Part shown: positions 7,808-18,905 of the stretch, piece by piece
Layout of the letters: every line of letters begins with the position of its first letter
How positions within the stretch are numbered: the first letter of the stretch is position 1
Assembly (NCBI GenBank): GCA_021734905.1
Contig: JAIPIB010000002.1
Span: forward strand, 1-38,166
From: Minisyncoccota bacterium
Lineage (GTDB): Bacteria; Patescibacteriota; Minisyncoccia; Phycocordibacterales; UBA918
DNA length: 38,166 nt
Direction: 5' to 3'
The notes under the pieces: generated by a model
Database searches by the model: none
The model's input: only the letters and a program-made list of their open reading frames with translations
What the model was told of the DNA's origin: nothing
Position numbers and translations under genes: made by a program

Positions 7808-9370
7808 ATGAGTACAGCAATCATAGAAAGAATAAAAAAAGAAATTGAATCTCTAAAAGATGACACCACCTTTGAAGAGGTCGGTGTTGTCGTTACTGTT
7901 GGAGATGGTGTAGCTGAAATTGAAGGTATTCGTGGTGCACGAATGATGGAGATGGTCCTTTTTGATGATGGAGAAGGTAAATCTCTCAAGGAGGCGATGC
8001 AGTATACAGATGCTCTATATGGCCTTATTCTCAATCTTGAAGAGGAGACTGTTAAGGTTGTAATCCTCGGCGATACAGCACGCGTTTCAGAAGGGATGCA
8101 AGTTAAAAGAACAGGGAAACTTCTTAGTATTCCCGTTGGTGAAGAAATAGTAGGAAGGGTTGTAACGCCACTGGGCGAGGTGCTTGATGGAAAAGGTGCA
8201 TTTAAGATGGAGCGAGATATGGCTATTGAGCGTGTAGCATATGGAGTTATGGACAGGTCAGCTGTTAATGAGCCTATTCATACTGGTATCAAGGCGATTG
8301 ATTCGATGATTCCAATCGGTCGTGGGCAGCGTGAGCTAATTATTGGAGACAGGGCAACAGGTAAAACAACAGTTGCTATAGACACCATCATCAATCAGAA
8401 ATTTGAGCCGGTAGAGACTCGCCCAATCTGTATCTATGTAGCCATTGGTCAAAAGGAGTCTAAAACTGCTCGTATTGTTAGAGAGCTTGAAGAGCATGGA
8501 GCGATGGAGTATACGATTGTCGTATCAACCTCAGCTGCAGACCCATCACCACTACAATTCCTCGCGCCATTTGCAGGTGCTGCAATAGGTGAATTTTTTA
8601 TGGAAAAGGGAAAGGATGCACTTATTGTTTATGACGACCTCTCAAAACATGCTGTGGCATACCGACAAATGTCGCTTCTGCTCAGACGACCACCAGGTCG
8701 AGAGGCATATCCAGGTGATATTTTCTATCTTCACTCTCGGCTACTCGAAAGAGCCGCTAAGCTTTCTAAAGAACTTGGAGGAGGTTCATTAACGGCACTT
8801 CCAATTATTGAAACACAAGAAGGTGACGTATCTGCATACATCCCAACTAATGTTATTTCAATTACTGATGGTCAGATATTCCTCGAAACAGATCTCTTCA
8901 ACAAAGGTATCAGACCAGCACTTAACGTTGGTATCTCTGTATCACGTGTCGGTAGTAGTGCTCAAACAAAGGCGATGAAAAAAGTGTCTGGAAAAATTCG
9001 AATTGAGCTAGCGCAATTTAGGGAACTTGAGGCCTTCATGCAGTTTGCTGGTGACCTAGATCAGGATACAAAAAATAGCATCGATAGTGGTCGGCGTTAT
9101 ACAGAACTACTTAAACAAGATCAGCATGTGACATTCCCATTCTTTAAGCAAGTCGTCTCAATATTTGCTGCAAATAATGGTCTCTTTAATGGTTCTGAAG
9201 TAGCAAATGTACGAGCAATTGAAAATGATTTTTTGAGCATGATTGAACGTGACAAAAAGGAAGTCTTTGAAAGTATTGAATCAGAACGTGCGCTAACTGA
9301 TGAGGTTGCTTCTGAACTAACCAAGATGATTGCTGAATTTAAGAATACACAAGTACACTACTACGCATAA
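7808..9370 (+). CDS. atpA: F1Fo ATP synthase subunit alpha
   Basis: [60 protein letters not shown], full length 520 aa. Confidence 0.97.
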   Translation: MSTAIIERIKKEIESLKDDTTFEEVGVVVTVGDGVAEIEGIRGARMMEMVLFDDGEGKSLKEAMQYTDALYGLILNLEEETVKVVILGDTARVSEGMQVKRTGKLLSIPVGEEIVGRVVTPLGEVLDGKGAFKMERDMAIERVAYGVMDRSAVNEPIHTGIKAIDSMIPIGRGQRELIIGDRATGKTTVAIDTIINQKFEPVETRPICIYVAIGQKESKTARIVRELEEHGAMEYTIVVSTSAADPSPLQFLAPFAGAAIGEFFMEKGKDALIVYDDLSKHAVAYRQMSLLLRRPPGREAYPGDIFYLHSRLLERAAKLSKELGGGSLTALPIIETQEGDVSAYIPTNVISITDGQIFLETDLFNKGIRPALNVGISVSRVGSSAQTKAMKKVSGKIRIELAQFRELEAFMQFAGDLDQDTKNSIDSGRRYTELLKQDQHVTFPFFKQVVSIFAANNGLFNGSEVANVRAIENDFLSMIERDKKEVFESIESERALTDEVASELTKMIAEFKNTQVHYYA

Positions 9371-9373
9371 GCC

Positions 9374-10285
9374 ATGGCTCTCAAGCATATTAAAAACAAA
9401 ATAAAATCAACTGAGCGCACTAGTAAAGTGACGAAGGCTATGGAGGCTGTCTCGGCTGTAAAAATGCGAAAGAGCCAGGAAAAGGCCTTGACTGGACGAC
9501 CATACGCAGAAGCAGCTTTTCGTATCCTAGAAAATATTGCGAGGAGTGTGGACGTTCAACACCATACATTCATTAAAGCAAATGGAGGTAGTAAAGATTG
9601 TCTTATTGTAATTACTTCAGACAAAGGTCTCGCGGGGAGTCTTAATAGCGCTGTACTTAAAGAATCAACACGACTTCTTGGTGGTCAGTCTGCAAATGAT
9701 GTTGAGTTGATATGTTTTGGTAAAAAAGGATACGAACATTTCTTGAGGCGTGGTTATACAATTCCATTACATCACGTGAACATGAGTGATGATGTCACTA
9801 TTGAGGATGTTCAAAGTGTAGTAACTCATGTTGGTAAGCAATTTACCTTAGGTCATTATAAGAGCGTCCGTGTCGTGTACCAACACTTCCTGTCGACATT
9901 TGAGCAGAATGCTATTGTCCGTCAAATTCTGCCGATTAGTAAAGAAGATGTTCGCTTGATGATACGTGATATTCTTCCAAAGCACGGGAAATACAGTGAA
10001 CAGGTTCATAAACAATCTATGATTATTTATACAGCTGAACAGAGCCGAGGAACTGTGTTTGACTCGATATTTTCCATACTAGTTGAAATTATGCTTTATC
10101 ATGCACTTCTCGAGTCGAAAGCAAGTGAGCATTCAGCGAGAATGGTTGCTATGAAAAATGCAACAGATAAAGCCAGAGATGTGATGAAACTGTTAACACT
10201 TTCATACAATAAAAAGAGGCAAAGTGTCATCACGGCAGAAGTGTCAGAAATTACCGGAGGGATAGAAGCCATGAAAGACACATAA
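9374..10285 (+). CDS. atpG: F1Fo ATP synthase subunit gamma
   Basis: IKNKIKSTERTSKVTKAMEAVSAVKMRKSQ; C-terminal SEHSARMVAMKNATDKARDVMKLLTLSYNKKRQSVITAEVSEITGG. Confidence 0.95.
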   Translation: MALKHIKNKIKSTERTSKVTKAMEAVSAVKMRKSQEKALTGRPYAEAAFRILENIARSVDVQHHTFIKANGGSKDCLIVITSDKGLAGSLNSAVLKESTRLLGGQSANDVELICFGKKGYEHFLRRGYTIPLHHVNMSDDVTIEDVQSVVTHVGKQFTLGHYKSVRVVYQHFLSTFEQNAIVRQILPISKEDVRLMIRDILPKHGKYSEQVHKQSMIIYTAEQSRGTVFDSIFSILVEIMLYHALLESKASEHSARMVAMKNATDKARDVMKLLTLSYNKKRQSVITAEVSEITGGIEAMKDT

Positions 10286-11713
<1,428 letters not shown>

Positions 11714-11715
11714 TT

Positions 11716-11964
11716 ATGAAACAAGAGGCAGTATTCAGACTTACAATATCCAAAATCAATGAGCAGCTTTTTAGTGGTGAGGCGAACTCAATAACTTTAC
11801 CTGGTACAGAAGGTGTCCTTACTATTCTTGCCCATCATGAATCACTTGTTTCGCTTCTCAAGGAGGGTACAATACATGTAAGAACAGGAGAAGAAATTAC
11901 TACCTTTCAGATTTCAAAAGGACTTCTTGAGACGAGTAATAATCAAGTGACTGTTTTGGTGTAA
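11716..11964 (+). CDS. atpC: F1Fo ATP synthase subunit epsilon (beta-sandwich domain only)
   Basis: Operon position; LPGTEGVLTILAHHESLVSLLKEGTIHVRTG; 82 aa, ends after the beta domain. Confidence 0.88.
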   Translation: MKQEAVFRLTISKINEQLFSGEANSITLPGTEGVLTILAHHESLVSLLKEGTIHVRTGEEITTFQISKGLLETSNNQVTVLV

Positions 11965-12087
11965 GGAAAAGACTCACATGAAGGTGCTTTGTAAAACATC
12001 TTCAGTGTAAACGTCGAGATAGTCGAGGTGATCTAGAGCTTACATTAAAACATCATTACGTTTTAATTAAATTTAACTATATTCAAT

Positions 12088-12384
12088 ATGTTTGACAATG
12101 CTAAAAAATTCATGATGCGCAAGCTCCTTGAGCGACAACTCAAGAGCGCTCCTCCTGAACAAAGAGAAATGATCCTCACTCTTCTTGAAAAAAATCCAAA
12201 ATTATTTGAGAAAATAGCAGGAGAAATGCAAGCAGAAATCAAAAAGGGAAGCAACCAAATGACTGCAGCGATGAAAGTACTACCGAAGTATCAATCTGAA
12301 CTCCAGGCCGCAATGGGAGACAAGTTTCCAAAGCAACAAAAGAGTGGCGTGCGCTTCAATCCTAACGGAACGCTACATTCCTAA
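12088..12384 (+). CDS. Hypothetical protein, helical, 98 aa
   Basis: MFDNAKKFMMRKLLERQLKSAPPEQREMILTLLEKNPKLFEKIAGEMQ...; intact ORF after the atp operon. Confidence 0.6.
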   Translation: MFDNAKKFMMRKLLERQLKSAPPEQREMILTLLEKNPKLFEKIAGEMQAEIKKGSNQMTAAMKVLPKYQSELQAAMGDKFPKQQKSGVRFNPNGTLHS

Positions 12385-12461
12385 GGCATATAATTGTTCA
12401 CACATTTTTTGAATCCAGTCTTTTTATGTGTACCTATGTGCTAATATAAGATTACAAAAAT

Positions 12462-13037
12462 ATGAAAAAAATACTTGTGTTTCTCGGTAATGGCAACAAA
12501 GACTCATATTCTGGTAATTTGGCAGATGCCTACGTTGATGGTGCGACACTCTCAGGTTTTGAAGTCCAGAGGATTAACATTGGTGATTTGCAATTTGATC
12601 CAATTCTTCATAATGGATACAGAGACATACAACAGCTTGAACCAGACCTACTCATGGTTCAAGAAAAAATTAATTGGGCTGATCATATTGTCTTTATTTA
12701 TCCAAACTGGTGGTGCTCTATGCCAGCGATAATGAAAGGTATGTTTGATCGTATGTGGCTCCCAGGTTTTGCGTTTAATTTTGATAAAGTAGCTAAGAAA
12801 CTTGTACAACGACTAACAGGGAAGACTGCTCGCGTGATAATAGTGGCGGGTTCGCACACTCCGTTTATGACATGGTGGAAGTTTGGAGATTATACAAATG
12901 AAATATCACACGGAATTCTAGGTTTTGCCGGAATTAAAACATCAGTAACTGCACTTGGTCCTTGCGAAAGAGTCGAACAACCAGTTCGAAATGCATGGAT
13001 AGAAAAGATCAAAGGTCTTGGAGCCCAAGGAAAGTAA
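12462..13037 (+). CDS. Flavodoxin-fold NAD(P)H dehydrogenase (quinone)/NADPH-dependent oxidoreductase
   Basis: LVFLGNGNKDSYSGNLADAY, DHIVFIYPNWWCSMPAIMKGMFDRMWLPGFAF typical of the MdaB/KefF-like family. Confidence 0.85.
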   Translation: MKKILVFLGNGNKDSYSGNLADAYVDGATLSGFEVQRINIGDLQFDPILHNGYRDIQQLEPDLLMVQEKINWADHIVFIYPNWWCSMPAIMKGMFDRMWLPGFAFNFDKVAKKLVQRLTGKTARVIIVAGSHTPFMTWWKFGDYTNEISHGILGFAGIKTSVTALGPCERVEQPVRNAWIEKIKGLGAQGK

Positions 13038-13069
13038 GTCTTTTGTCTCAACTAAAGTATTAAATACGT

Positions 13070-13090
13070 TGTGGATAACTCTGTTGATAA
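13070..13090 (-). promoter_or_regulatory. Pair of DnaA-box-like 9-mers
   Basis: tgtggataactctgttgataa; minus strand TTATCAACAGAGTTATCCACA, i.e. a perfect TTATCCACA plus a one-mismatch TTATCAACA. Confidence 0.5.
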
Positions 13091-13245
13091 GTTACTAATA
13101 TGTGGTCTAATTGTCTTAGGTTTAGTGAATCTGGATGAACGCGCGAACATCTAGATCAGTTCCTTAAAAAGCTTTGACACAAGTAGGGCCGTCTGAGGTC
13201 TGAGTCCATCGGGGCGTTTGTAGTGTTAAGTCTTATTAAGAACTG

Positions 13246-14307
13246 TTAGGTTTCCATTTGGAGACCTTTTTTGTTGTTTATGTAAAAAATTTTATCTTTT
13301 GAGAGAATATTTCCGTCTGAAGTAATTTCATTAAAAGATATAAAAAGATCTACATGAAAGCGTGTTTTGTCGGCAACAATCCCGGCTTTTTTGTAAACGG
13401 TGTGTTTTTCACCAAGTGAAAGATGTAGTCCGAGAATTCGCTCGAATGCAGTAATATCATTCACGTAATTCTCTCGTGTGAAAGCACGGTTTAGGCCAAA
13501 GCCAATTTCTCGTATGAGTGCTCGTTCATTACTTTTAACTTGTGCCACCACATCAGTGAATGTTTGTGGTGCATTGTCACCCCATGAAACAACAAGTCCC
13601 TTTTCTACATCAACCCGAAATGGTTCGTGCATTGTGACGTTGTACGTACTGTCAGCAAAAGCATAAACATAAAACGAACCATTCATCTGAATGAAGTCCT
13701 TAGCTTCTGTAAAAACTTCTCCAATAGGAAAGGTTCCCCCAATGTTTTCCATCCCTGAGTAATCACCAATGTTGAGTTTTGGTACTTCAAGGCCACCCTC
13801 GACCTTTAAAGTACTGTCCCTGTACTTAATACAAAAAGTATTCGTACTCTCGAGTCTCTTTTTGAGCGCTTTTCCGGTGCCACGATACCACTCGCTATCA
13901 TATTCAAGAGAATTAATGTATGTCTTCCATGAAGAAGCTATGTTACGTGAGAGGTGAAGATGATCAATCACCTTTAGTTTTCTTTGAAAGAGGTAGATCC
14001 TAATACGAAATGCATTGAGCCTGAAATCAGTTGATTGAATAAGGACGACGAGATCTCGAGGATTCAATAGGTTTATAGCATCAATAACTGAATCATTTTC
14101 TGTCTCATCGAAATTTATAAAAACCGCATGCGGAAGAACTCTTCTGTATGCTTCAGTTAGGATTTGTGTAAGTTCGTTTTGATTATCAAAAATAACAAGA
14201 GCATTTTCAGGTGAGACATGTTCAATTGCTCCACAAATAATACTCCGAACATTTTTTTCGGCGAGTGAGGTTAAGTCTACGATATTTGGTATTGTTGATT
14301 GTGACAT
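13246..14307 (-). CDS. M29-like (AmpS/AmpT/PepS-type) aminopeptidase-related protein
   Basis: GGTFPIGEVFTEAKD, REIGFGLNRAF, GLHLSLGEKHTVY, FHVDLFI resemble the metal-ligand blocks of M29 peptidases. Confidence 0.6.
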   Translation of the reverse strand: MSQSTIPNIVDLTSLAEKNVRSIICGAIEHVSPENALVIFDNQNELTQILTEAYRRVLPHAVFINFDETENDSVIDAINLLNPRDLVVLIQSTDFRLNAFRIRIYLFQRKLKVIDHLHLSRNIASSWKTYINSLEYDSEWYRGTGKALKKRLESTNTFCIKYRDSTLKVEGGLEVPKLNIGDYSGMENIGGTFPIGEVFTEAKDFIQMNGSFYVYAFADSTYNVTMHEPFRVDVEKGLVVSWGDNAPQTFTDVVAQVKSNERALIREIGFGLNRAFTRENYVNDITAFERILGLHLSLGEKHTVYKKAGIVADKTRFHVDLFISFNEITSDGNILSKDKIFYINNKKGLQMET

Positions 14308-14353
14308 AATATTTTACTAACGATATCAGGAAATCAAAAAGTTACTACTGTAG

Positions 14354-14365
14354 TATAGTGAACCT
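14354..14365 (+). promoter_or_regulatory. -10 element, TATAGT-N6-ATG
   Basis: TATAGT-gaacct-ATG. Confidence 0.5.
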
Positions 14366-14581
14366 ATGTCCCACCCTTTTGAAAAAATGTTTGAAAACGC
14401 TCTTAAGAAAAGCAACTCTAATAGGAATGTGGTTTTCGAAGAGGCTACAAGACTGGTGAACATGGGATATTCTCTAGACGAGGTCTCAAGTGTTCTCAGT
14501 AAATTAGCCAAGGGACTGATTAGTGACTCGGATTCAAGCATTGTGCATGAGGCAAATGAACTCCTGAATGAGGATATATAA
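14366..14581 (+). CDS. Hypothetical protein, 71 aa
   Basis: MSHPFEKMFENALKKSNSNRNVVFEEATRLVNMGYSLDEVSSVLSKLAKGLISDSDSSIVHEANELLNEDI; intact, promoter upstream. Confidence 0.6.
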   Translation: MSHPFEKMFENALKKSNSNRNVVFEEATRLVNMGYSLDEVSSVLSKLAKGLISDSDSSIVHEANELLNEDI

Positions 14582-14714
14582 GCACAAATTTACAAATATA
14601 GGGCACAACAATAGACAATAGACAGCTTCTTGATTTTTCAAAAGTCTGATACTCTATGGAACTACTGCCATAGACAGCTCTATACGTTTAATATGTTTCA
14701 AAACAAATAACCCT

Positions 14715-15815
14715 ATGTCACTTTCAGTCGGAATCGTCGGTCTACCGAACGTTGGAAAGTCAACACTTTTTAATGCTCTCACCAAGAATGCTGTGCCAGC
14801 TGAAAATTATCCTTTCTGCACTATCGATCCATCAGTAGGAGTTGTTGCTGTGCCTGACGATCGTCTTGAAACGTTATCCAAAATATCTAGTTCGCAAAAG
14901 ACTGTTCCAGCTATCATTGAATTTGTTGATATTGCAGGACTAGTCAAAGGCGCGGCGTCTGGTGAGGGACTAGGTAATAAGTTTCTCGCAAATATCCGTG
15001 AGGTAGACATGATTGCTGAGGTGGTTAGAATTTTTGAAGACGAAGATATCATTCATGTTAATAGCGCTGTAGACCCATTTTCAGATATTGAAGTAATTAA
15101 TCTTGAGCTCGTACTTGCTGATGCGGAAACTGTTTCAAAACGCTTAGGAAATGTTGCAAAGGACGCCAATAGAGGGATTAAAGAGGCTCTTGTTGAGAAG
15201 AGTATGCTAGAAAGATTGCTTCAGCATCTTGAAGGTGGGAAACTTGCAAGAGCATTTGCCTTTGAAGACAACGAAATCATACCAGTAAGTCATTTGCACT
15301 TGCTCACAATGAAAAAGATTCTCTATGTCTTCAATAAGAAACAAGGGGCATACAATTTTGATGAGACGAATGACAATAGATGGGTGGAGCTTATGGATTT
15401 TATTGAGGAAACAGGATCTGAATATGTCCTCATAGATGCTGGAGTTGAGCATGAACTAAAAGATCTTGAAGAAACAGAAAAAATTGAATTCCGGAGAGAG
15501 TATGCAACACTTGACTCTGGCATTGATTCATTAATCAAAGCTTGCTATCACCGACTTGGTCTAATGTCATACTTTACGACTGGTGAAAAGGAAACACACG
15601 CATGGACGATACCTCAAGGATCAACAGGTCCAGAAGCCGGTTCTGCTATTCATACTGATTTCAAAACTCGTTATATTCGAGCGCAAGTGGTCGCCTTTGA
15701 AGATCTAGTTTCTTGCGGCTCCCTAGCGGTGGCGAGAGAAAAAGGGAAATTAAGAACTGAGGGGAAGGAGTATGTTGTGAAAAATGGTGACGTTATTGAA
15801 TTCATGATTGCATGA
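14715..15815 (+). CDS. ychF: Redox-regulated ATPase / Obg-family GTPase YchF
   Basis: [68 protein letters not shown]-terminal TGS domain. Confidence 0.97.
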   Translation: MSLSVGIVGLPNVGKSTLFNALTKNAVPAENYPFCTIDPSVGVVAVPDDRLETLSKISSSQKTVPAIIEFVDIAGLVKGAASGEGLGNKFLANIREVDMIAEVVRIFEDEDIIHVNSAVDPFSDIEVINLELVLADAETVSKRLGNVAKDANRGIKEALVEKSMLERLLQHLEGGKLARAFAFEDNEIIPVSHLHLLTMKKILYVFNKKQGAYNFDETNDNRWVELMDFIEETGSEYVLIDAGVEHELKDLEETEKIEFRREYATLDSGIDSLIKACYHRLGLMSYFTTGEKETHAWTIPQGSTGPEAGSAIHTDFKTRYIRAQVVAFEDLVSCGSLAVAREKGKLRTEGKEYVVKNGDVIEFMIA

Positions 15816-16069
15816 GTTGGTGCGTGTACATGATTCGCTGCAGTGATGCGACGCTTTATACGGGAGTTACGACAGATATTGAAAGGCGATTTAGAGAGCA
15901 TAAAGAAGGAAAAGTTGGCTCAAAGTATACAAGGGCACGAATTGCGCTTCATGTAGCATACATGGAGCCGTGTTGTTCGAGAAGTGAGGCTCAAACACGT
16001 GAGGCAGCAATTAAAAAACTTAAAAAGGAAGAGAAGGAGGTGCTTATTAAAAAGTGTGATTTGACTTAA
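15812..16069 (+). CDS. GIY-YIG nuclease-superfamily protein (UPF0213-like)
   Basis: [47 protein letters not shown] overlap with ychF stop. Confidence 0.9.
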   Translation: MSWCVYMIRCSDATLYTGVTTDIERRFREHKEGKVGSKYTRARIALHVAYMEPCCSRSEAQTREAAIKKLKKEEKEVLIKKCDLT

Positions 16070-16130
16070 CGGCATTTTTTAAGTAATCTATTCTGACGTA
16101 GCGCCTACGAAATGGCGCATTTTTATTTTT

Positions 16131-17924
16131 ATGCAAGCAAAAGAAACACGAAATATTGCGATAATCGCGCACGTTGACCACGGAAAAACAACCCTTACTG
16201 ATGCTATTATGCGTCAGACAGGAGCTGTTACTGACGCTTCTGCAACAATGGATTCAAATTCTCTTGAGCAAGAGCGTGGTATTACTATTTATGCTAAGAA
16301 TACCTCTGTTGAGTATAAGGATACCAAAATCAATATTGTTGACACACCTGGACATGCTGACTTCGGATCAGAAGTAGAACGCGTACTACGCTCTATAGAC
16401 TCTGTCCTTCTTATTGTAGATGCGCAAGAAGGTCCTATGCCACAGACACGTTTTGTCCTCAAAAAGTCTCTCGAGCTAGGATTGAAGCCTATTGTTGTCA
16501 TTAATAAAATTGATAAACCTGCCGCTGACCCACACAAAGCTGAGGAGCAGGTACTTGAGCTATTTCTAGAACTTGGAGCAAATGACGAACAGGCTGATTT
16601 TACTGTTGTCTATGCTATTGGAAGACAGGGGATTGCAAAACGAAGCCTCGCTGATGAGTCAGCGGATCTTACACCACTTCTCGACACTATATTAGAAAAA
16701 GTACCGCCAGCGAAAGGTTACTCAGAGGGAGAAGTGCTTCGTGCACAGGTGTTTAATCTTGGCTATGATAATTTCCTCGGAAGACTTGCGATAGCACGTA
16801 TTTATGAAGGAGAATTAAAATATGGACAAAATGTCCATATTCTTCATGACGGACAAACACCAAGAAAAGGTAAGGTAACAAAACTTTTTATCTTTAAAGG
16901 AATAGAAAGAGTTGAATCGAACATAGCATATGCAGGTGACATTGTTATTGTTGCTGGATTTAGTGACATTAATATTGGAGAAACAATCAGTGACATTGAA
17001 GCAGCCAAACCACTTGATGCAATTGCTGTCGATGAACCAACTATCGCACTTGATTTTGTTGTCAACAACTCACCATTCGCCGGACGAGAAGGGAAATACG
17101 TAACAACAAGACAAATTCGAGAGCGACTTGAACGTGAACTAGAAGTGAACGTTGGACTTAAGGTCTCCTTTGACAACGGCGATTCATGTAAAGTGTATGG
17201 ACGAGGTGAAATGCACATTTCTATTCTTCTTGAAAATATGCGGAGAGAAGGGTATGAACTTCAAGTTTCTCAGCCACAAGCTATTATTGAAGAGCGTGAA
17301 GATGGAAAATACGAACCTTTTGAAGAAGTTACGGTTGACATACCGAGTGAATTCCAAGGTGTTGTCATTGAACGACTCGGACGAAGAGCTTTCATTATGC
17401 AAGATATGATTATGCATGAAAATCAAGTTAGGTTGATTTTAGAGGGTCCAACACGTGGTCTTCTTGGATACAAGGGTCAATTTATCATCGATACACGAGG
17501 AGAGGGTATTATTTGTTCTCGAGTGCTTGGTTTTAAACCATTTGCCGGAGAAATAAAAAAGCGACAATCAGGTTCTATGGTATCTATGGCTGCTGGTAAG
17601 GCGCTCGGTTTTTCACTTTGGAATCTCCAAGATCGTGGACAGCTCTATATTGGTGCAGGCGCTGAGGTGTACGAGGGTATGGTCATAGGAAATACTTCAA
17701 AAGGTGAAGAGATGATGGTTAATCCAACAAAAGGAAAGCAGCTTTCTAATGTTCGATCATCAGGTACTGATGAAGCACTTACCTTAACTCCGCATCGCCC
17801 ACTTTCGATCGAATTGGGTCTTGAAATAATGTCAATTGATGAGTATCTTGAAGTGACACCGCAATCTGTTCGTCTTAGGAAACAAGTACTCAAAGAAACT
17901 GATCGTACAAAATCTCGTCGCTAG
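16131..17924 (+). CDS. typA: Translational GTPase TypA/BipA
   Basis: [50 protein letters not shown]-terminal BipA region. Confidence 0.97.
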   Translation: MQAKETRNIAIIAHVDHGKTTLTDAIMRQTGAVTDASATMDSNSLEQERGITIYAKNTSVEYKDTKINIVDTPGHADFGSEVERVLRSIDSVLLIVDAQEGPMPQTRFVLKKSLELGLKPIVVINKIDKPAADPHKAEEQVLELFLELGANDEQADFTVVYAIGRQGIAKRSLADESADLTPLLDTILEKVPPAKGYSEGEVLRAQVFNLGYDNFLGRLAIARIYEGELKYGQNVHILHDGQTPRKGKVTKLFIFKGIERVESNIAYAGDIVIVAGFSDINIGETISDIEAAKPLDAIAVDEPTIALDFVVNNSPFAGREGKYVTTRQIRERLERELEVNVGLKVSFDNGDSCKVYGRGEMHISILLENMRREGYELQVSQPQAIIEEREDGKYEPFEEVTVDIPSEFQGVVIERLGRRAFIMQDMIMHENQVRLILEGPTRGLLGYKGQFIIDTRGEGIICSRVLGFKPFAGEIKKRQSGSMVSMAAGKALGFSLWNLQDRGQLYIGAGAEVYEGMVIGNTSKGEEMMVNPTKGKQLSNVRSSGTDEALTLTPHRPLSIELGLEIMSIDEYLEVTPQSVRLRKQVLKETDRTKSRR

Positions 17925-17967
17925 CTTCACTTCAACTATCTGTGCTGTTCAGTTTTGCTTAGAATGT

Positions 17968-17979
17968 TATAATCGAAAT
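17968..17979 (+). promoter_or_regulatory. -10 element, TATAAT-N6-ATG (putative leaderless start)
   Basis: TATAAT-cgaaat-ATG. Confidence 0.6.
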
Positions 17980-18372
17980 ATGAAATCTTCATACGTATAT
18001 ATTGGGCTTGTTGTAGTAATCATTGTTGGTCTTGTCCTAATCAGAAACGGTAGCAATGCTTCAAGAGAGAATTTATCTATTACTCAATACGATTCTTTTG
18101 CTCAATGTATAGCTGATGCAGGAGCAAAGTTTTACGGCGCCTATTGGTGTCCTCACTGTCAGGAACAAGAAGAGCTTTTTGATAACTCGAAGTATCTTCC
18201 TTATATTGAATGTTCGACTCCGAATGGGCAGAATCAGACTAAAACATGCGTTGACGCTGGTATTACTGGATACCCGACATGGATTTTTGCTGATGGGAGT
18301 ATTGCTAACGGCCTCCAATCATTTGAAGAGCTTGCTGGAAAGACAAATTGTGAGCTACCAGTGGCGCAATGA
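17980..18372 (+). CDS. Membrane-anchored thioredoxin-like protein (CPHC)
   Basis: N-terminal TM; AKFYGAYWCPHCQEQEELF, TGYPTWIFADG. Confidence 0.82.
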   Translation: MKSSYVYIGLVVVIIVGLVLIRNGSNASRENLSITQYDSFAQCIADAGAKFYGAYWCPHCQEQEELFDNSKYLPYIECSTPNGQNQTKTCVDAGITGYPTWIFADGSIANGLQSFEELAGKTNCELPVAQ

Positions 18373-18905
18373 TAACGATTGAAACTATTTTAAACATGAA
18401 CCATATCCTAGGGATAGGGGGCCTTCTTGTTATTATTTTTTCACTTGTTCTTGTTGTTGATATTTCTGGTATAAAAAAATTTGAAGGTTTAGTTTCCATG
18501 TGGGGGATGGTTTTGGCGTACTCTTCTACGCTCAGCGCAACAGTACTTTCACTAATTTACTCTGAAATATTTGGTTTTATACCGTGTGGGTTATGTTGGA
18601 TTGAACGGATACTTCTCTATCCACAGGTGATTCTAATTGGTGTCGCAGTTTTTATCAAAGATATATCAATGCCAGTTTATGGAATAGTTTTGTCATCTTT
18701 TGGTCTTATCGTTTCGCTGTATCATCACTATTTACAAATGGGTGGTAATGAATTCATCCCATGCCCAGCCTCAGGAGCTGGTTCAGATTGTTTGAAAAGA
18801 TTCTTCTTCGAATTTAATTTTATGACATTCCCTCTACTCTCAACGATTCTTTTTGTTTTTCTTATTGTGCTCTATACTTACATACTCAAAACTAATAAAA
18901 ACTAA
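18369..18905 (+). CDS. DsbB/BdbC-like disulfide bond formation membrane protein
   Basis: FGFIPCGLCWIERILLYPQ (CxxC), CPASGAGSDC second cysteine pair, four TM helices; ATGA overlap with the upstream Trx gene. Confidence 0.87.
   Translation: MITIETILNMNHILGIGGLLVIIFSLVLVVDISGIKKFEGLVSMWGMVLAYSSTLSATVLSLIYSEIFGFIPCGLCWIERILLYPQVILIGVAVFIKDISMPVYGIVLSSFGLIVSLYHHYLQMGGNEFIPCPASGAGSDCLKRFFFEFNFMTFPLLSTILFVFLIVLYTYILKTNKN

Noticed and set aside
16844-17218. 124-aa minus-strand ORF
   Set aside because: Antisense to typA, a certain gene.
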